NCBI GenBank assembly: GCA_002438845.1
Contig: DJRG01000053.1
Span: 26,216 to 41,731, forward strand
Length of the DNA stretch: 15,516 nt
Source of the DNA: Bacteroidales bacterium UBA6366
Lineage (GTDB): Bacteria > Bacteroidota > Bacteroidia > Bacteroidales > UBA932
Direction of reading: 5' to 3'
Under the pieces are notes generated by a model. That model was not told the DNA's origin, did not search any database, and saw only the letters and a list, made by a program, of their open reading frames with translations. Position numbers and translations under genes: made by a program. Below, in pieces: positions 7,504-14,070 of the stretch. Numbering within the stretch: the stretch's first letter is position 1; each line of letters starts with the position of its first letter.

Positions 7504-8751
7504 TCACTCCTCCGTGTAGAATCGGATGATGCGTTCGAGGGCTCTTTGGCAGACCGGGCAGAAAGCTTTGGCGGTGTTGGTTCTCATCCGGCAATCCTCG
7601 CAAGGTCTCCAGACACCTTTTGTCTGGTAGCCTCCGCCTTCGACAAGCCCTACGACTCCTTGGTCGTAAAGATCCTTCCACTTGCTCTCGAAGTTGGCCT
7701 TTGTGGTGATGTTCTGCTCCCAAGGCTCGATGTCCGGGTAGTAATATTCAACGTACTGGTCGTCGTAGGCATATTCATCTGTCAGACCGCCGAAGCTGTG
7801 GCCGAACTCGTGGACCACCACCGGGCCGAAGAGTTTGTGGTGGGCGGTCGTGAGGGTGTAGGAATTGTAGATGCCGCCGCCACCGTAAGTGTCGGTGTTG
7901 GCGAGGATTATGATGTGTTCGTAAGGGATTCCGGCGAGTGCGTCGTGCATCTTGAACAGGTGTAGGGTCGTGAGGTAGCGGTCGGAATAGAACGTGTCGA
8001 AGTGCGAGTCCACGGCCGTCTTTTTCCAAAGGCTCTCGCGCGGCACACTTACTCCGCTGTCCTGCGACGGTGAGGCCACAGCGACGATGTTGAACCTGTC
8101 GCTCATTGATTTGAACGGCTCGTGCCTCAGAAGATTCTCCACGGTGCTTTCGGCATCCTTGAAGAATATGTCTATCTCGCCCTCGGTGTAGCCTTCGGCG
8201 AGAATTGCGATGTCGATTTTCTCCTTGGAGTCACCGCTGTCCAACAGCGTTCTCGTTTGCGGTTTTCCGTCCACGGGTCTGATCAGAATGTCTTTAGGAT
8301 CAACAGAATGCCTGAGACTTGCCGCCACATTCTCGTGGAAATCATAGAGTTGCACGGTGATCTCCACCGGAGCTGCCGGCATTGGCACAAGGAACACGTT
8401 CTCGAAACTCCTGCGGACTCTTGTCGCCTCCTCTGTCGCCTGCCATTCCTGGAACAGCGTACAGAACGACATCCTGTAGAGCGTGTCTCCCGTGGCCTTG
8501 TCCGTCATCGTGAGCTGCCCGTTGCCTCGCAGCGGCACCTCCTTCAGATTCGTGCGTCTTCCGTACCATCCGTCGAGGCTAAGCAACTCAGCGACAGCGA
8601 TGTCACAATCCTTGTCCGATCCACTGAATATATAGTCGATCCTCAAGGTCTTGTCCAAAAGCTTTCCGTCGAAAAACGAGTCAGCGTTGATTCCGTTCAT
8701 CAGTCCCGGCAGCATCGCCGCAGCCAATGCGATCAGAAATATCTTTTTCAT
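7504..8751 (-). CDS. secreted zinc metallopeptidase, M64 (IgA peptidase) family
   Basis: From the ATG at 8751 the protein has 415 residues. A TTG three codons earlier is a less likely start. The N-terminus MKKIFLIALAAAMLPGL looks like a signal peptide, so the enzyme is exported. An N-terminal beta-rich domain (roughly residues 25-160) matches the M64 N-terminal domain layout. The catalytic domain begins near DSGDSKEKIDIAILAEGYT and contains ILANTDTYGGGGIYNS and the zinc site VVVHEFGHSFGGLTDEY, with HEFGH at residues 314-318. Four cysteines near the end (WRPCEDC and FCPVCQRAL) are typical of the Bacteroidota members. The family is named for the IgA peptidase of Clostridium ramosum, but most members have unknown targets, so no IgA activity is claimed. 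The gene is alone on its strand here. Confidence 0.92.
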   Translation of the reverse strand: MKKIFLIALAAAMLPGLMNGINADSFFDGKLLDKTLRIDYIFSGSDKDCDIAVAELLSLDGWYGRRTNLKEVPLRGNGQLTMTDKATGDTLYRMSFCTLFQEWQATEEATRVRRSFENVFLVPMPAAPVEITVQLYDFHENVAASLRHSVDPKDILIRPVDGKPQTRTLLDSGDSKEKIDIAILAEGYTEGEIDIFFKDAESTVENLLRHEPFKSMSDRFNIVAVASPSQDSGVSVPRESLWKKTAVDSHFDTFYSDRYLTTLHLFKMHDALAGIPYEHIIILANTDTYGGGGIYNSYTLTTAHHKLFGPVVVHEFGHSFGGLTDEYAYDDQYVEYYYPDIEPWEQNITTKANFESKWKDLYDQGVVGLVEGGGYQTKGVWRPCEDCRMRTNTAKAFCPVCQRALERIIRFYTEE

Positions 8752-8883
8752 TCGAGCCAATTACATTTGTGATTTTTAATAAATCGCCTCATCATTGTTG
8801 GTCGGCATCATTATTCCCACCAATACCAATGACTCACGAATTTAGGAATTTTCCTGAATATTCGGAAATATATTCAGAAGTCG

Positions 8884-8965
8884 TCAGGCCTTGAAGTAAA
8901 CGGCCAGATAGATCTGATTCCCCTTCAGCACAATCATTTCCAGGCCATAGTAGATGCGCTGCAAT
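8884..8965 (-). pseudogene. coding-like C-terminal scrap of an unknown gene
   Basis: On the minus strand this reads LQRIYYGLEMIVLKG followed by NQIYLAVYFKA and a TGA at 8886-8884. The alternating hydrophobic and aromatic pattern looks like real protein sequence, but the frame is closed by a TAG about 35 bases further upstream and has no start codon. The scrap ends where the first direct repeat begins (8956). The family is unknown. Confidence 0.3.
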
Positions 8966-9059
8966 AAAGTCGTGGATTTCCACGTGTGCTAAAACATTCA
9001 CGCCTGGGGTTGCAAGTGGCTGCTTGCCAATTAAATGAGTTTCTATGTGTGCGGAATAT
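8956..9059. repeat. direct repeat, copy 1 of about 104 bp
   Basis: Copy 1 begins GCGCTGCAATA and matches copy 2 at 9093-9196 at a constant offset of 137 bases. Shared blocks include GTGTGCTAAAACATTCAC, GCAAGTGGCTG and CCAATTAAATGAGTTT. The differences are scattered single bases, as in an old duplication. Confidence 0.85.
8980..9007. repeat. inverted repeat 1 (9-N10-9)
   Basis: CCACGTGTG (8980-8988) and CACGCCTGG (8999-9007) form an imperfect inverted repeat around the 10-base spacer CTAAAACATT. It is the first of three sites with the same 28-base layout. Confidence 0.7.
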
Positions 9060-9070
9060 CTCACACTTGG
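9043..9070. repeat. inverted repeat 2 (9-N10-9)
   Basis: CTATGTGTG (9043-9051) and CACACTTGG (9062-9070) face each other across the 10-base spacer CGGAATATCT. The left half lies at the end of direct-repeat copy 1 and the right half lies between the copies. Confidence 0.65.
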
Positions 9071-9092
9071 GGGAGGGCAAAGCCCGCGGAAC

Positions 9093-9196
9093 GCGCTGCA
9101 ATATGGTCACGGACTTCCAAGTGTGCTAAAACATTCACACCTGGAGAGGCAAGTGGCTGTTTACCAATTAAATGAGTTTTCAGGTGTGAGGAGATA
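9093..9196. repeat. direct repeat, copy 2 of about 104 bp
   Basis: Second copy of the segment at 8956-9059. It begins GCGCTGCAATATGG and ends near AGGAGATAT. It contains inverted repeat 3 and, at 9180-9188, a lone half-site TCAGGTGTG whose partner is missing. Confidence 0.85.
9117..9144. repeat. inverted repeat 3 (9-N10-9), best conserved
   Basis: CCAAGTGTG (9117-9125) and CACACCTGG (9136-9144) pair with one mismatch around the spacer CTAAAACATT. Its centre is 74 bases from that of repeat 2 and 137 from that of repeat 1. Confidence 0.7.
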
Positions 9197-9355
9197 TGAA
9201 AAGGTTAGGCAGAAGTTGATGACACACCTTTGTGGGAATGGAATCCGTGGGCGATGATAATGGCTGAAAATGTTGCTTGAGAGGGTGTGAATTTTTTGCC
9301 GGTGGGTACAGAGACTGTGGAGGCGTAATGCGCAGCATGGTCGGAAACGGGATTG

Positions 9356-9745
9356 TCACCATCCGAAGATGTTGCGGATGATCCACCAGGCGATGACGAG
9401 GAAGCCGATTGAGATGATGACGGGGACGCTGTTGAGGGCGTTGTAGAGCTTTGGAAATCTGAACTTTAGTGGAATGGAGACCAGGAGGACGATGATGTAG
9501 GGGAGGGACAGCACAAGGAAGGCGTTGGCTTCGAATGCTTTATGAATATTTAAGTTCAGCAGGTTGTGTACTACCCGCTGACTGCCGCAGCCCGGACACT
9601 TAAGGCCTGTGAGCTGAAGGAATATGCATTTCGGAAACCAAGCGTTGCTTTCGGGGCTGAAACGTGAATACACAAGTACCAATCCCACACACGCTGCCGC
9701 AAGCAGAGTGTAAAGGATTGGTTTCTTACATGAATCTTTGTTCAT
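9356..9745 (-). CDS. DUF2752 family membrane protein
   Basis: From the ATG at 9745 the protein has 129 residues. A TTG seven codons upstream is possible but less likely. It has a first membrane segment (ILYTLLAAACVGLVLVYS), then the DUF2752 signature TGLKCPGCGSQRVVHNLLNL with AFEANAFL after it, and two more membrane segments (LVLSLPYIIVLLVSIPL and VPVIISIGFLVIAWWII). The protein is expected in the inner membrane; the family has no established function. It follows the zinc-ribbon/dispanin and TM2 genes on the same strand. As far as I recall these families are often neighbours in Bacteroidota, which suggests a shared but unknown membrane role. The gap of 203 bases to the dispanin gene means it may have its own promoter, though none is obvious. 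Confidence 0.88.
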   Translation of the reverse strand: MNKDSCKKPILYTLLAAACVGLVLVYSRFSPESNAWFPKCIFLQLTGLKCPGCGSQRVVHNLLNLNIHKAFEANAFLVLSLPYIIVLLVSIPLKFRFPKLYNALNSVPVIISIGFLVIAWWIIRNIFGW

Positions 9746-9786
9746 CTGCCTGATGAGATGAATCAAGGTGATTAGACACTAATATT

Positions 9787-9818
9787 GCTGTTTGTTGAAA
9801 CATGGATCAATAAACAGC
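9787..9818. repeat. 12-bp hairpin between the dispanin and DUF2752 genes
   Basis: GCTGTTTGTTGA (9787-9798) and TCAATAAACAGC (9807-9818) pair with a single G-T mismatch around the 8-base loop AACATGGA. No T-run follows on either strand, so it is not a clear terminator. It could act in the leader of the DUF2752 transcript, which starts 42 bases downstream on the minus strand. The rest of 9746-9948 holds a weaker inverted pair (ATCCGC/GCGGAT near 9850-9875) and no gene. Confidence 0.5.
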
Positions 9819-9936
9819 GACAGAATCCAAGAGGCGCTCGCATCAGGAATCCGCCCTAAGGGTCAAAGCGGATCCCAAGAAACTGTCTTGATTTGTTTGA
9901 AATGTTCTTTGAGGTGAAAATCTTCAAGCTAACAAT

Positions 9937-9958
9937 TCAAAACAGTTTCTAAATGTCA
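9937..9958. repeat. 22-bp motif shared with the left edge (3-24)
   Basis: This stretch begins TCAAAACAGTTTCTAAAT and matches positions 3-24 in 20 of 22 bases. Here it covers the stop codon of the dispanin gene. Its core AAACAGTTT is palindromic. Whether it is a mobile-element end, a binding site or chance cannot be settled from two copies. Confidence 0.45.
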
Positions 9959-10461
9959 GCGAGTCCGGCCATTACTCCGCAGACCATCAGGATGATGTAG
10001 ATGATCACCCAGAACAGGCCGCAGCATATTCCGACGATGCTCCACGTCCTCGCCTGCCTGCTGGCCTCCTGTGCGGCGGCGTAGTTTCCGACGGCATATT
10101 CCTTGGAGACATTGCTGGATTTGATGATGCCGACGATTCCGAAAGGAAGGCAGCAGAGCACGGTCACGATGATGGACAGAGCCAGATAGGTCGGAGGGCA
10201 AGGCGGCATTGTCTGTTGGTAATTCTGAGCCAAGGGAGTCTGGGTGGCTGCATTAGGGATGTTTGTTCCGCATTTCGGGCAGAAAGATGCTTCGTCTGAA
10301 ACAGGACTTCCGCATTTAGGACAATATTTCATAAAGATGTAATTGATTTCGTAATGTGATACTTGTTTCGGCCTTCCGGACAGCCGGCCGATTATAACGA
10401 TGACAGCGATGACTGAAAGGATGATTATGACCTGCCAAGGTCCGATCACGCCCAGAATCAT
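9949..10461 (-). CDS. zinc-ribbon and CD225/dispanin domain membrane protein
   Basis: Read from the ATG at 10461 the protein has 170 residues. It has a zinc ribbon with four cysteines (47, 50, 61, 64; CPKCG repeated), a Pro/Gln-rich linker, then a CD225/dispanin domain with two membrane segments (about 92-113 and 138-165) joined by the typical amphipathic part NVSKEYAVGNYAAAQEASRQA. The first 43 residues add an extra membrane helix (IGPWQVIIILSVIAVIVI), followed by sequence that looks less constrained. A second possible start is the ATG at 10332 (MKYCPKCG), giving 127 residues and the usual zinc-ribbon-first layout. The longer start is kept because it lies only 22 bases after the TM2 gene's stop. 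The bacterial family has no settled function. The last gene of the group (DUF2752) follows. Confidence 0.85.
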   Translation of the reverse strand: MILGVIGPWQVIIILSVIAVIVIIGRLSGRPKQVSHYEINYIFMKYCPKCGSPVSDEASFCPKCGTNIPNAATQTPLAQNYQQTMPPCPPTYLALSIIVTVLCCLPFGIVGIIKSSNVSKEYAVGNYAAAQEASRQARTWSIVGICCGLFWVIIYIILMVCGVMAGLADI

Positions 10462-10483
10462 TGTTTGTGAGTATACAAATGGT

Positions 10484-10813
10484 TTACTTCAGATGTTGGC
10501 CGTTGCCGTCAACGTAGGTGTTGCAGGCAATCATGATAATGTCGATCAGAGTCCAGATCCCGCAGCCTCCGAGGGTCAGGAGCATGATGATGCCGGTTAT
10601 CGTGTTGCCAGTGTAGAATCTGTGAACGCCAAAACTTCCGAGAACAATGCAGAGGACGAGCGTGATCAGCCAACGGTCCTCCTTCTCCTTGACTGTTTGG
10701 TAGTCGTTGTAAGCCTGACTGTTTTCCGGCTGTGGTTGGAGAGGCTTCCCGCAATTTGGGCAAAATGAAGAGTCCGGCTGCACCGGCGCTCCGCAATGAG
10801 GACAATAATTCAT
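10484..10813 (-). CDS. zinc-ribbon and TM2 domain membrane protein
   Basis: From the ATG at 10813 the protein has 109 residues. A TTG five codons earlier is less likely. It opens with a zinc ribbon (MNYCPHCG then FCPNCGKPL), has a polar linker, and ends in a TM2 domain: WLITLVLCIVLGSFGVHRFYTG, TGIIMLLTLGGCGIWTLIDIIMI and a short tail. The FGxHRFYTG turn and the Trp-Asp pair of the second helix (WTLID) are TM2 hallmarks. The protein should sit in the inner membrane with the ribbon on the cytoplasmic side. It is the first gene of the three-gene group, with its own promoter at 10877-10907 and a leader of about 57 bases. The dispanin gene starts 22 bases after its stop. The function is unknown. 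Confidence 0.9.
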   Translation of the reverse strand: MNYCPHCGAPVQPDSSFCPNCGKPLQPQPENSQAYNDYQTVKEKEDRWLITLVLCIVLGSFGVHRFYTGNTITGIIMLLTLGGCGIWTLIDIIMIACNTYVDGNGQHLK

Positions 10814-10876
10814 CTTTGAATATGACAATATAAATGTTGGTTCTATAGTCAGAATAGTCTTCTGGCTTTCAAGGCC

Positions 10877-10907
10877 TAAAGATAATCATTATTGTCAGAA
10901 TATCAAA
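10877..10907 (-). promoter_or_regulatory. promoter of the TM2 / dispanin / DUF2752 group
   Basis: On the minus strand TTTG (10907-10904), a 19-base spacer and TATCTTTA (10884-10877) match the -33/-7 consensus with one change in the last base. The start of transcription would be near 10870. Confidence 0.55.
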
Positions 10908-10931
10908 TACGCTGTCAATGTGGATTGCTTC

Positions 10932-10990
10932 GTCGCTTCGTCAGGCTCGGCGACTGTGGCATTATGGCCGCTGAGTCTGTCGAAGCGACC
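10932..10990. repeat. pair of REP-like elements in inverted orientation
   Basis: GTCGCTTCG (10932-10940) and CGAAGCGAC (10981-10989) are perfect complements and enclose two related half-elements, AGGCTCGGCGAC and GGCCGCTGAGTCTGT. Together they can fold into a long imperfect hairpin just after the stop of the DUF1846 gene. The motif resembles the widespread REP-like core GCTGAGCCTGTCGAAGC. No T-run follows on the minus strand, so its role in ending transcription is uncertain. Confidence 0.65.
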
Positions 10991-10997
10991 GACCGGC

Positions 10998-12464
10998 TCA
11001 GTGCTGTTCGTGCACCGGCTCGCAGGTGAGATCTACACCGAGTTTCTTGAAGACTTTCTTGTCGATGTCGCTCAACAGAACCGTTGAGTGAACCTGGCAG
11101 CCTTTCAGAAGCGGCAGCGTGTCCAGAGCCTTCCGGCAGTTCTCGTCATCGGGGCTCAGGACGGAGAGAGCGATCAGCACCTCGTCCGTGTGCAGGCGTG
11201 GATTGTTGCCGTGGAGATAGGTCACTTTTGTCTTCTGGATTGGCTCGATCAGCCTTCCGGGAATCAATTTGACATCGTTTTCGATTCCGGCCAGATGCTT
11301 TGTCGCCTTCAGAAGAAGGGCTGCGCATGGGCCGAGAAGATCGGATGTCTCGGCGCTTATGATCGTGCCGTCAGACAGCTCGATCGCTGCGGATGGATTG
11401 CCGGCTGTGGCCTCACGTTGCTTCGCAGCGACGGTGACACGGCGATATTCAGTGGTTATGCGTGCCTGCTTGAGCAGAAGGGCGATTTTTCCGACCTCGC
11501 TCTCATTGTCCTCTCCGTCAGCCATTTGGTCGAGGGCGGAGTAGTACCTGCGTATGATCTCGTCGTTGGCGGCTTTGCAGCAGACATCGTCATCGCTGAT
11601 GCAGTACCCCACCATATTCACACCCATGTCGGTAGGCGACTTGTACGGGTTCTCGCCGTAGATTCCTTCGAAAAGCGCGTTCAGCACCGGGAATATCTCG
11701 ATGTCCCTGTTGTAGTTGATCGCCGTCTTGCCGTAGGCCTCCAGATGGAACGGATCGATCATATTCACATCGTTCAGATCCGCCGTGGCGGCTTCGTAGG
11801 CGATGTTGACCGGGTGCTTCAGAGGCAGGTTCCAGACCGGGAAAGTCTCGAACTTGGCGTAGCCGGCCGCGATTCCTTTCTTGTGCTCGTGATAGAGCTG
11901 GCTCAGGCAGACGGCCATCTTTCCGCTGCCCGGCCCCGGAGCCGTCACGATGACGAGCGGGCGGGTTGTCTGGACGTAGTCGTTCTTGCCGTACCCTTCC
12001 TCGGAATCGATCAGCGCCACATTGTTCGGATAGCCCTCGATCGTGTAGTGGTAGTAAGCCTTGATGCCCATCTTTTTGAGCTTGGCCTTGTACGCCTTGG
12101 CGCTTGACTGGCCGTTGAAATGGGTGATCACCACACTGCTCACGAGAAAGCCCCTGTTCTGGAATTCCGTGCGCAGACGCAGCACGTCCATGTCGTAGGT
12201 GATGCCGTAGTCGGCGCGCATCTTGTTCTTCTCTATGTCGTTGGCGCTGATGACGATGACGATCTCCGCGCAGTCGCTAAGCTGCTGGAGCATACGCAGT
12301 TTGCTGTCCGGCTGGAATCCGGGCAGAACCCTGCTCGCGTGATAGTCGTCAAACAATTTGCCCCCAAGCTCAAGATAGAGCTTGTCGCCGAACTGGGCTA
12401 TGCGTTCCTTGATGTGTTCTGATTGTATCCGCAGATACTTTTCGTTGTCGAATCCGTACTTCAT
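10998..12464 (-). CDS. DUF1846 domain-containing protein
   Basis: From the ATG at 12464 (MKYGFDNEKYLRIQ) the protein has 488 residues, close to the usual 490-500 of the DUF1846 family. The frame stays open 28 codons further upstream, but that stretch contains the promoter and is not expected to be translated. Recognisable parts are DKLYLELGGKLFDDYHASRVLPGF near the N-terminus, VIVISANDIEKNK, the glycine-rich APGPGSGKMAVCLSQLYHE at about 175-193, PLKHPVNIAYEAATADLNDVNMIDPFHLEAYG and GVNMVGY. It has no signal peptide or membrane segments, so it is cytosolic. Solved structures exist for the family, but the biochemical role is not established as far as I know. The glycine-rich loop suggests nucleotide or phosphate binding, which is inference. 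The gene appears monocistronic. Confidence 0.93.
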   Translation of the reverse strand: MKYGFDNEKYLRIQSEHIKERIAQFGDKLYLELGGKLFDDYHASRVLPGFQPDSKLRMLQQLSDCAEIVIVISANDIEKNKMRADYGITYDMDVLRLRTEFQNRGFLVSSVVITHFNGQSSAKAYKAKLKKMGIKAYYHYTIEGYPNNVALIDSEEGYGKNDYVQTTRPLVIVTAPGPGSGKMAVCLSQLYHEHKKGIAAGYAKFETFPVWNLPLKHPVNIAYEAATADLNDVNMIDPFHLEAYGKTAINYNRDIEIFPVLNALFEGIYGENPYKSPTDMGVNMVGYCISDDDVCCKAANDEIIRRYYSALDQMADGEDNESEVGKIALLLKQARITTEYRRVTVAAKQREATAGNPSAAIELSDGTIISAETSDLLGPCAALLLKATKHLAGIENDVKLIPGRLIEPIQKTKVTYLHGNNPRLHTDEVLIALSVLSPDDENCRKALDTLPLLKGCQVHSTVLLSDIDKKVFKKLGVDLTCEPVHEQH

Positions 12465-12473
12465 AACGGATAA

Positions 12474-12505
12474 CAAAGGTACGAAATCTATTCCGCTGTG
12501 GCAAA
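12474..12505 (-). promoter_or_regulatory. promoter of the DUF1846 gene, giving an almost leaderless transcript
   Basis: On the minus strand TTTG (12505-12502), a 20-base spacer and TACCTTTG (12481-12474) match the consensus exactly. Only nine bases separate the -7 box from the ATG at 12464, so the predicted leader is about four or five bases. Confidence 0.7.
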
Positions 12506-12561
12506 TGAAAAGGAAAATTATCCACTTCAGGCCATGATGGTCGCCCATGCCGTTTTTCGGG

Positions 12562-13536
12562 CTATTTGAAACCTATCCATCTGCTGACGGTTTTCCCGCA
12601 AATCAATCTGCCCGAATACACAAAGGCCAGACTTGCTAAAATGATGACTGATGAGTTGATAAGGAATGGTAGCTTTGGGTACCAGGATGCGAAATGATAT
12701 AATAACCTTATGACAAGAATATGCGAGAGGTATATTCCGAAAGAGTACTCGCCTAATGTCAGCAACGCCTTGCTTTTGAGTTGAATCTTGTCGTCTGATA
12801 TGTAGAAATATGACATGAGCAGGAAAATTGTGCTGGTTATGATGCAGGAGAGTTTCACTTGCGTACCACAATTCTTCTCGCCGAACACGTGATACCACAC
12901 ATAACCTTCAGCCATCTGTAGAATAATCGACAATGCATACAGAGTGGTTATCCGTTTCCAATTGGATGTGACATGAAGTGTTCCGTTGCCGAGTAGCAGC
13001 CCTAAATAGTAATAGGTGAACCATCCTAAGCACGATGTTCCCCATAGGGTGGATATGTATGAAGGAGGGGTGATGTTTAAGATGATGGCCGTGTATTTGT
13101 ATGAGATGGTAGCAATGGGTGCTATCAGCCATCCTGCCCATCTGTATCTGGACTTCGCGAGCTTGCCAAGCAATGGCGTCAGAAGAACAAATTGGATATA
13201 GACAAAGATGTAGTATAACTGGGAGGCAGCCTTTGTGGAGACAAGGAAGGATAGCAGGCGTTTGGGATCTGTGAGTGGAAGAGTGTATATGACGGTCCAA
13301 ATTATGTAGGGAATGATGACTCTGGTGATCCTTTTCCTACAAAAAAGCCCCCAATCATTATTATCGAATTTCGTCAAATATCCAGAAAGAAATATGAATA
13401 AAGCCACGGCGAAATTGATTGGTGGACGGCAGAGAATTTGCCAGTCTCCTTTAGCTGGAAGAGTATGGATCAGGATGACGGCAACAATGGCGATTCCCCG
13501 TAACATCTGCACCTTAATGTTCTTTTGTTTTTGCAT
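12562..13536 (-). CDS. membrane acyltransferase, Acyl_transf_3 (OafA/NodX-like) family
   Basis: A 324-residue inner-membrane protein with about ten hydrophobic segments. The N-terminus has the family signature QMLRGIAIVAVILIHTLP, in which Arg13 and His24 are the conserved R/H positions. It is followed by FAVALFIFLSGYL, RKRITRVIIPYIIWTVIY, and near the end LLTLGEYSFGIYLSHILVIR. Members move acetyl or other acyl groups onto sugars, lipids or antibiotics at the membrane; this acceptor cannot be told. It lies upstream of the DUF1846 gene on the same strand, but that gene has its own promoter. No strong promoter is seen ahead of this ATG, only TATATTTT about 30 bases upstream with no proper -33 partner. 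Towards 13536 the sequence becomes AT-rich and merges with the accessory region. Confidence 0.9.
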   Translation of the reverse strand: MQKQKNIKVQMLRGIAIVAVILIHTLPAKGDWQILCRPPINFAVALFIFLSGYLTKFDNNDWGLFCRKRITRVIIPYIIWTVIYTLPLTDPKRLLSFLVSTKAASQLYYIFVYIQFVLLTPLLGKLAKSRYRWAGWLIAPIATISYKYTAIILNITPPSYISTLWGTSCLGWFTYYYLGLLLGNGTLHVTSNWKRITTLYALSIILQMAEGYVWYHVFGEKNCGTQVKLSCIITSTIFLLMSYFYISDDKIQLKSKALLTLGEYSFGIYLSHILVIRLLYHFASWYPKLPFLINSSVIILASLAFVYSGRLICGKTVSRWIGFK

Positions 13537-13756
13537 GAGCCTAAGAATATCTGTTAAAATATATTTGTGGAACGAAGTTAAGGGGACGAATAATTATATG
13601 CCTTGTAACGTTTGTTTTGTCAATTAATTAGCCAGTATCTTCCTTGCTTGGGTGTTAACCTGTGGCAATTTACTGAAAAAAACGTAGACATGCAACAACT
13701 CCCATATTGCCTGCGTGACATTCGTGAGATGTTTTTGGGCTTGTTCCGCGATACTG

Positions 13757-13787
13757 CTTGATAATCTGAAAAGGATGGTTATCTTTG
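13757..13787 (+). promoter_or_regulatory. promoter of promoter-hairpin module, copy 1
   Basis: CTTG at 13757-13760, a 19-base spacer and TATCTTTG at 13780-13787 form a textbook Bacteroidales promoter. Transcription would begin near 13794 and run about 65 bases to the hairpin and T-run at 13820-13860. The stretch before it (13537-13756) has no confident gene. Confidence 0.65.
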
Positions 13788-13819
13788 CATTGTTCTCATA
13801 CGAGTTAGGAAACAAAGTA

Positions 13820-13860
13820 AAAGCAAGCATCTTTTCCCTAAAAGGGATGCTTGCTTTTTT
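13820..13860 (+). terminator. intrinsic terminator or attenuator, copy 1
   Basis: AAAGCAAGCAT (13820-13830) pairs with ATGCTTGCTTT (13847-13857), with an inner CCC/GGG pair and a run of six T. The 11-bp stem with a T-run is a strong intrinsic terminator for the plus strand. Confidence 0.75.
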
Positions 13861-13981
13861 ATTATTGTCCCATACCGAGGGGGAGTTCTTGTGCGGAATT
13901 GTGGAAGATTATCGAACCTTTGCCGAGGATTTCAAGAGGGTGCTGGAGTTTGTGGAGTGGTTGGAGGAAGAGGGTTTATAG
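13847..13981 (+). CDS. small reading frame, 44 residues, starting in the copy 1 hairpin
   Basis: The ATG at 13847 lies in the descending arm of the hairpin. The frame reads MLAFLLLSHTEG, then a helix-like acidic tail ending EFVEWLEEEGL before TAG. The second module at 14098 keeps the same frame and nearly the same first 12 residues. The frame is also open upstream to an ATG at 13715, but that longer version would run across the promoter and is not favoured. The tail looks coding and may be a scrap of a larger gene. No family is recognised, and translation is uncertain because the start lies within a terminator stem. Confidence 0.3.
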   Translation: MLAFLLLSHTEGEFLCGIVEDYRTFAEDFKRVLEFVEWLEEEGL

Positions 13982-14007
13982 AGCGCATTGAAGCATTGAA
14001 GAAAAGC

Positions 14008-14038
14008 TTTGTCAAAATGAAAATATTTTTTATCTTTG
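14008..14038 (+). promoter_or_regulatory. promoter of promoter-hairpin module, copy 2
   Basis: TTTG at 14008-14011, a 19-base spacer and TATCTTTG at 14031-14038 match the consensus exactly. The predicted start is near 14045, giving about 66 bases up to the T-run at 14111, the same as in copy 1. Confidence 0.7.
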
Positions 14039-14070
14039 CATTGTTATATGCATTCGGGAGATAACAAGTA

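Larger units (their letters stand above)
8752..9355. other. 604-base gap without an intact gene, with duplicated repeats
   Basis: No convincing complete gene lies on either strand. The gap holds a short coding-like scrap (8884-8965, minus), two copies of a segment of about 104 bp, and three inverted repeats. Another half-palindrome (9180-9188) and GTGTG/CACAC-rich sequence follow up to about 9300. Reading frames over 60 codons here overlap the repeats and show no recognisable protein pattern. Confidence 0.6.

Noticed and set aside
8122..8772. A plus-strand open frame of 216 codons
   Set aside because: It is antisense to the M64 peptidase gene and shows no domain or signal.
8834..9064. A 76-codon minus-strand frame in the repeat region
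   Set aside because: It spans half of the duplicated segment and two inverted repeats and competes with a more protein-like frame at 8884-8965. No domain is visible.
8956..9196. A CRISPR array
   Set aside because: There are only two long imperfect direct repeats without short uniform repeats and spacers, and no cas genes are nearby.
11088..12107. A long plus-strand open frame of 339 codons
   Set aside because: It lies fully antisense to the DUF1846 gene, whose protein pattern is clear. The antisense product is rich in Arg, Val and His with no recognisable domain, as expected from the codon bias of the real gene.
13624..13830. A 68-codon minus-strand frame and an opposing plus-strand frame ending DIREMFLGLFRDTA
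   Set aside because: Both strands read as protein-like over the same bases and neither has a recognised family or a clear start. The plus frame has only a 23-codon version with an ATG. There is not enough to support either.
13715..13981. An 88-codon frame treated as a single gene
   Set aside because: It would run across a consensus promoter and a strong hairpin with a T-run. Only the part after the hairpin resembles coding sequence, so the shorter frame from 13847 is listed at low confidence.
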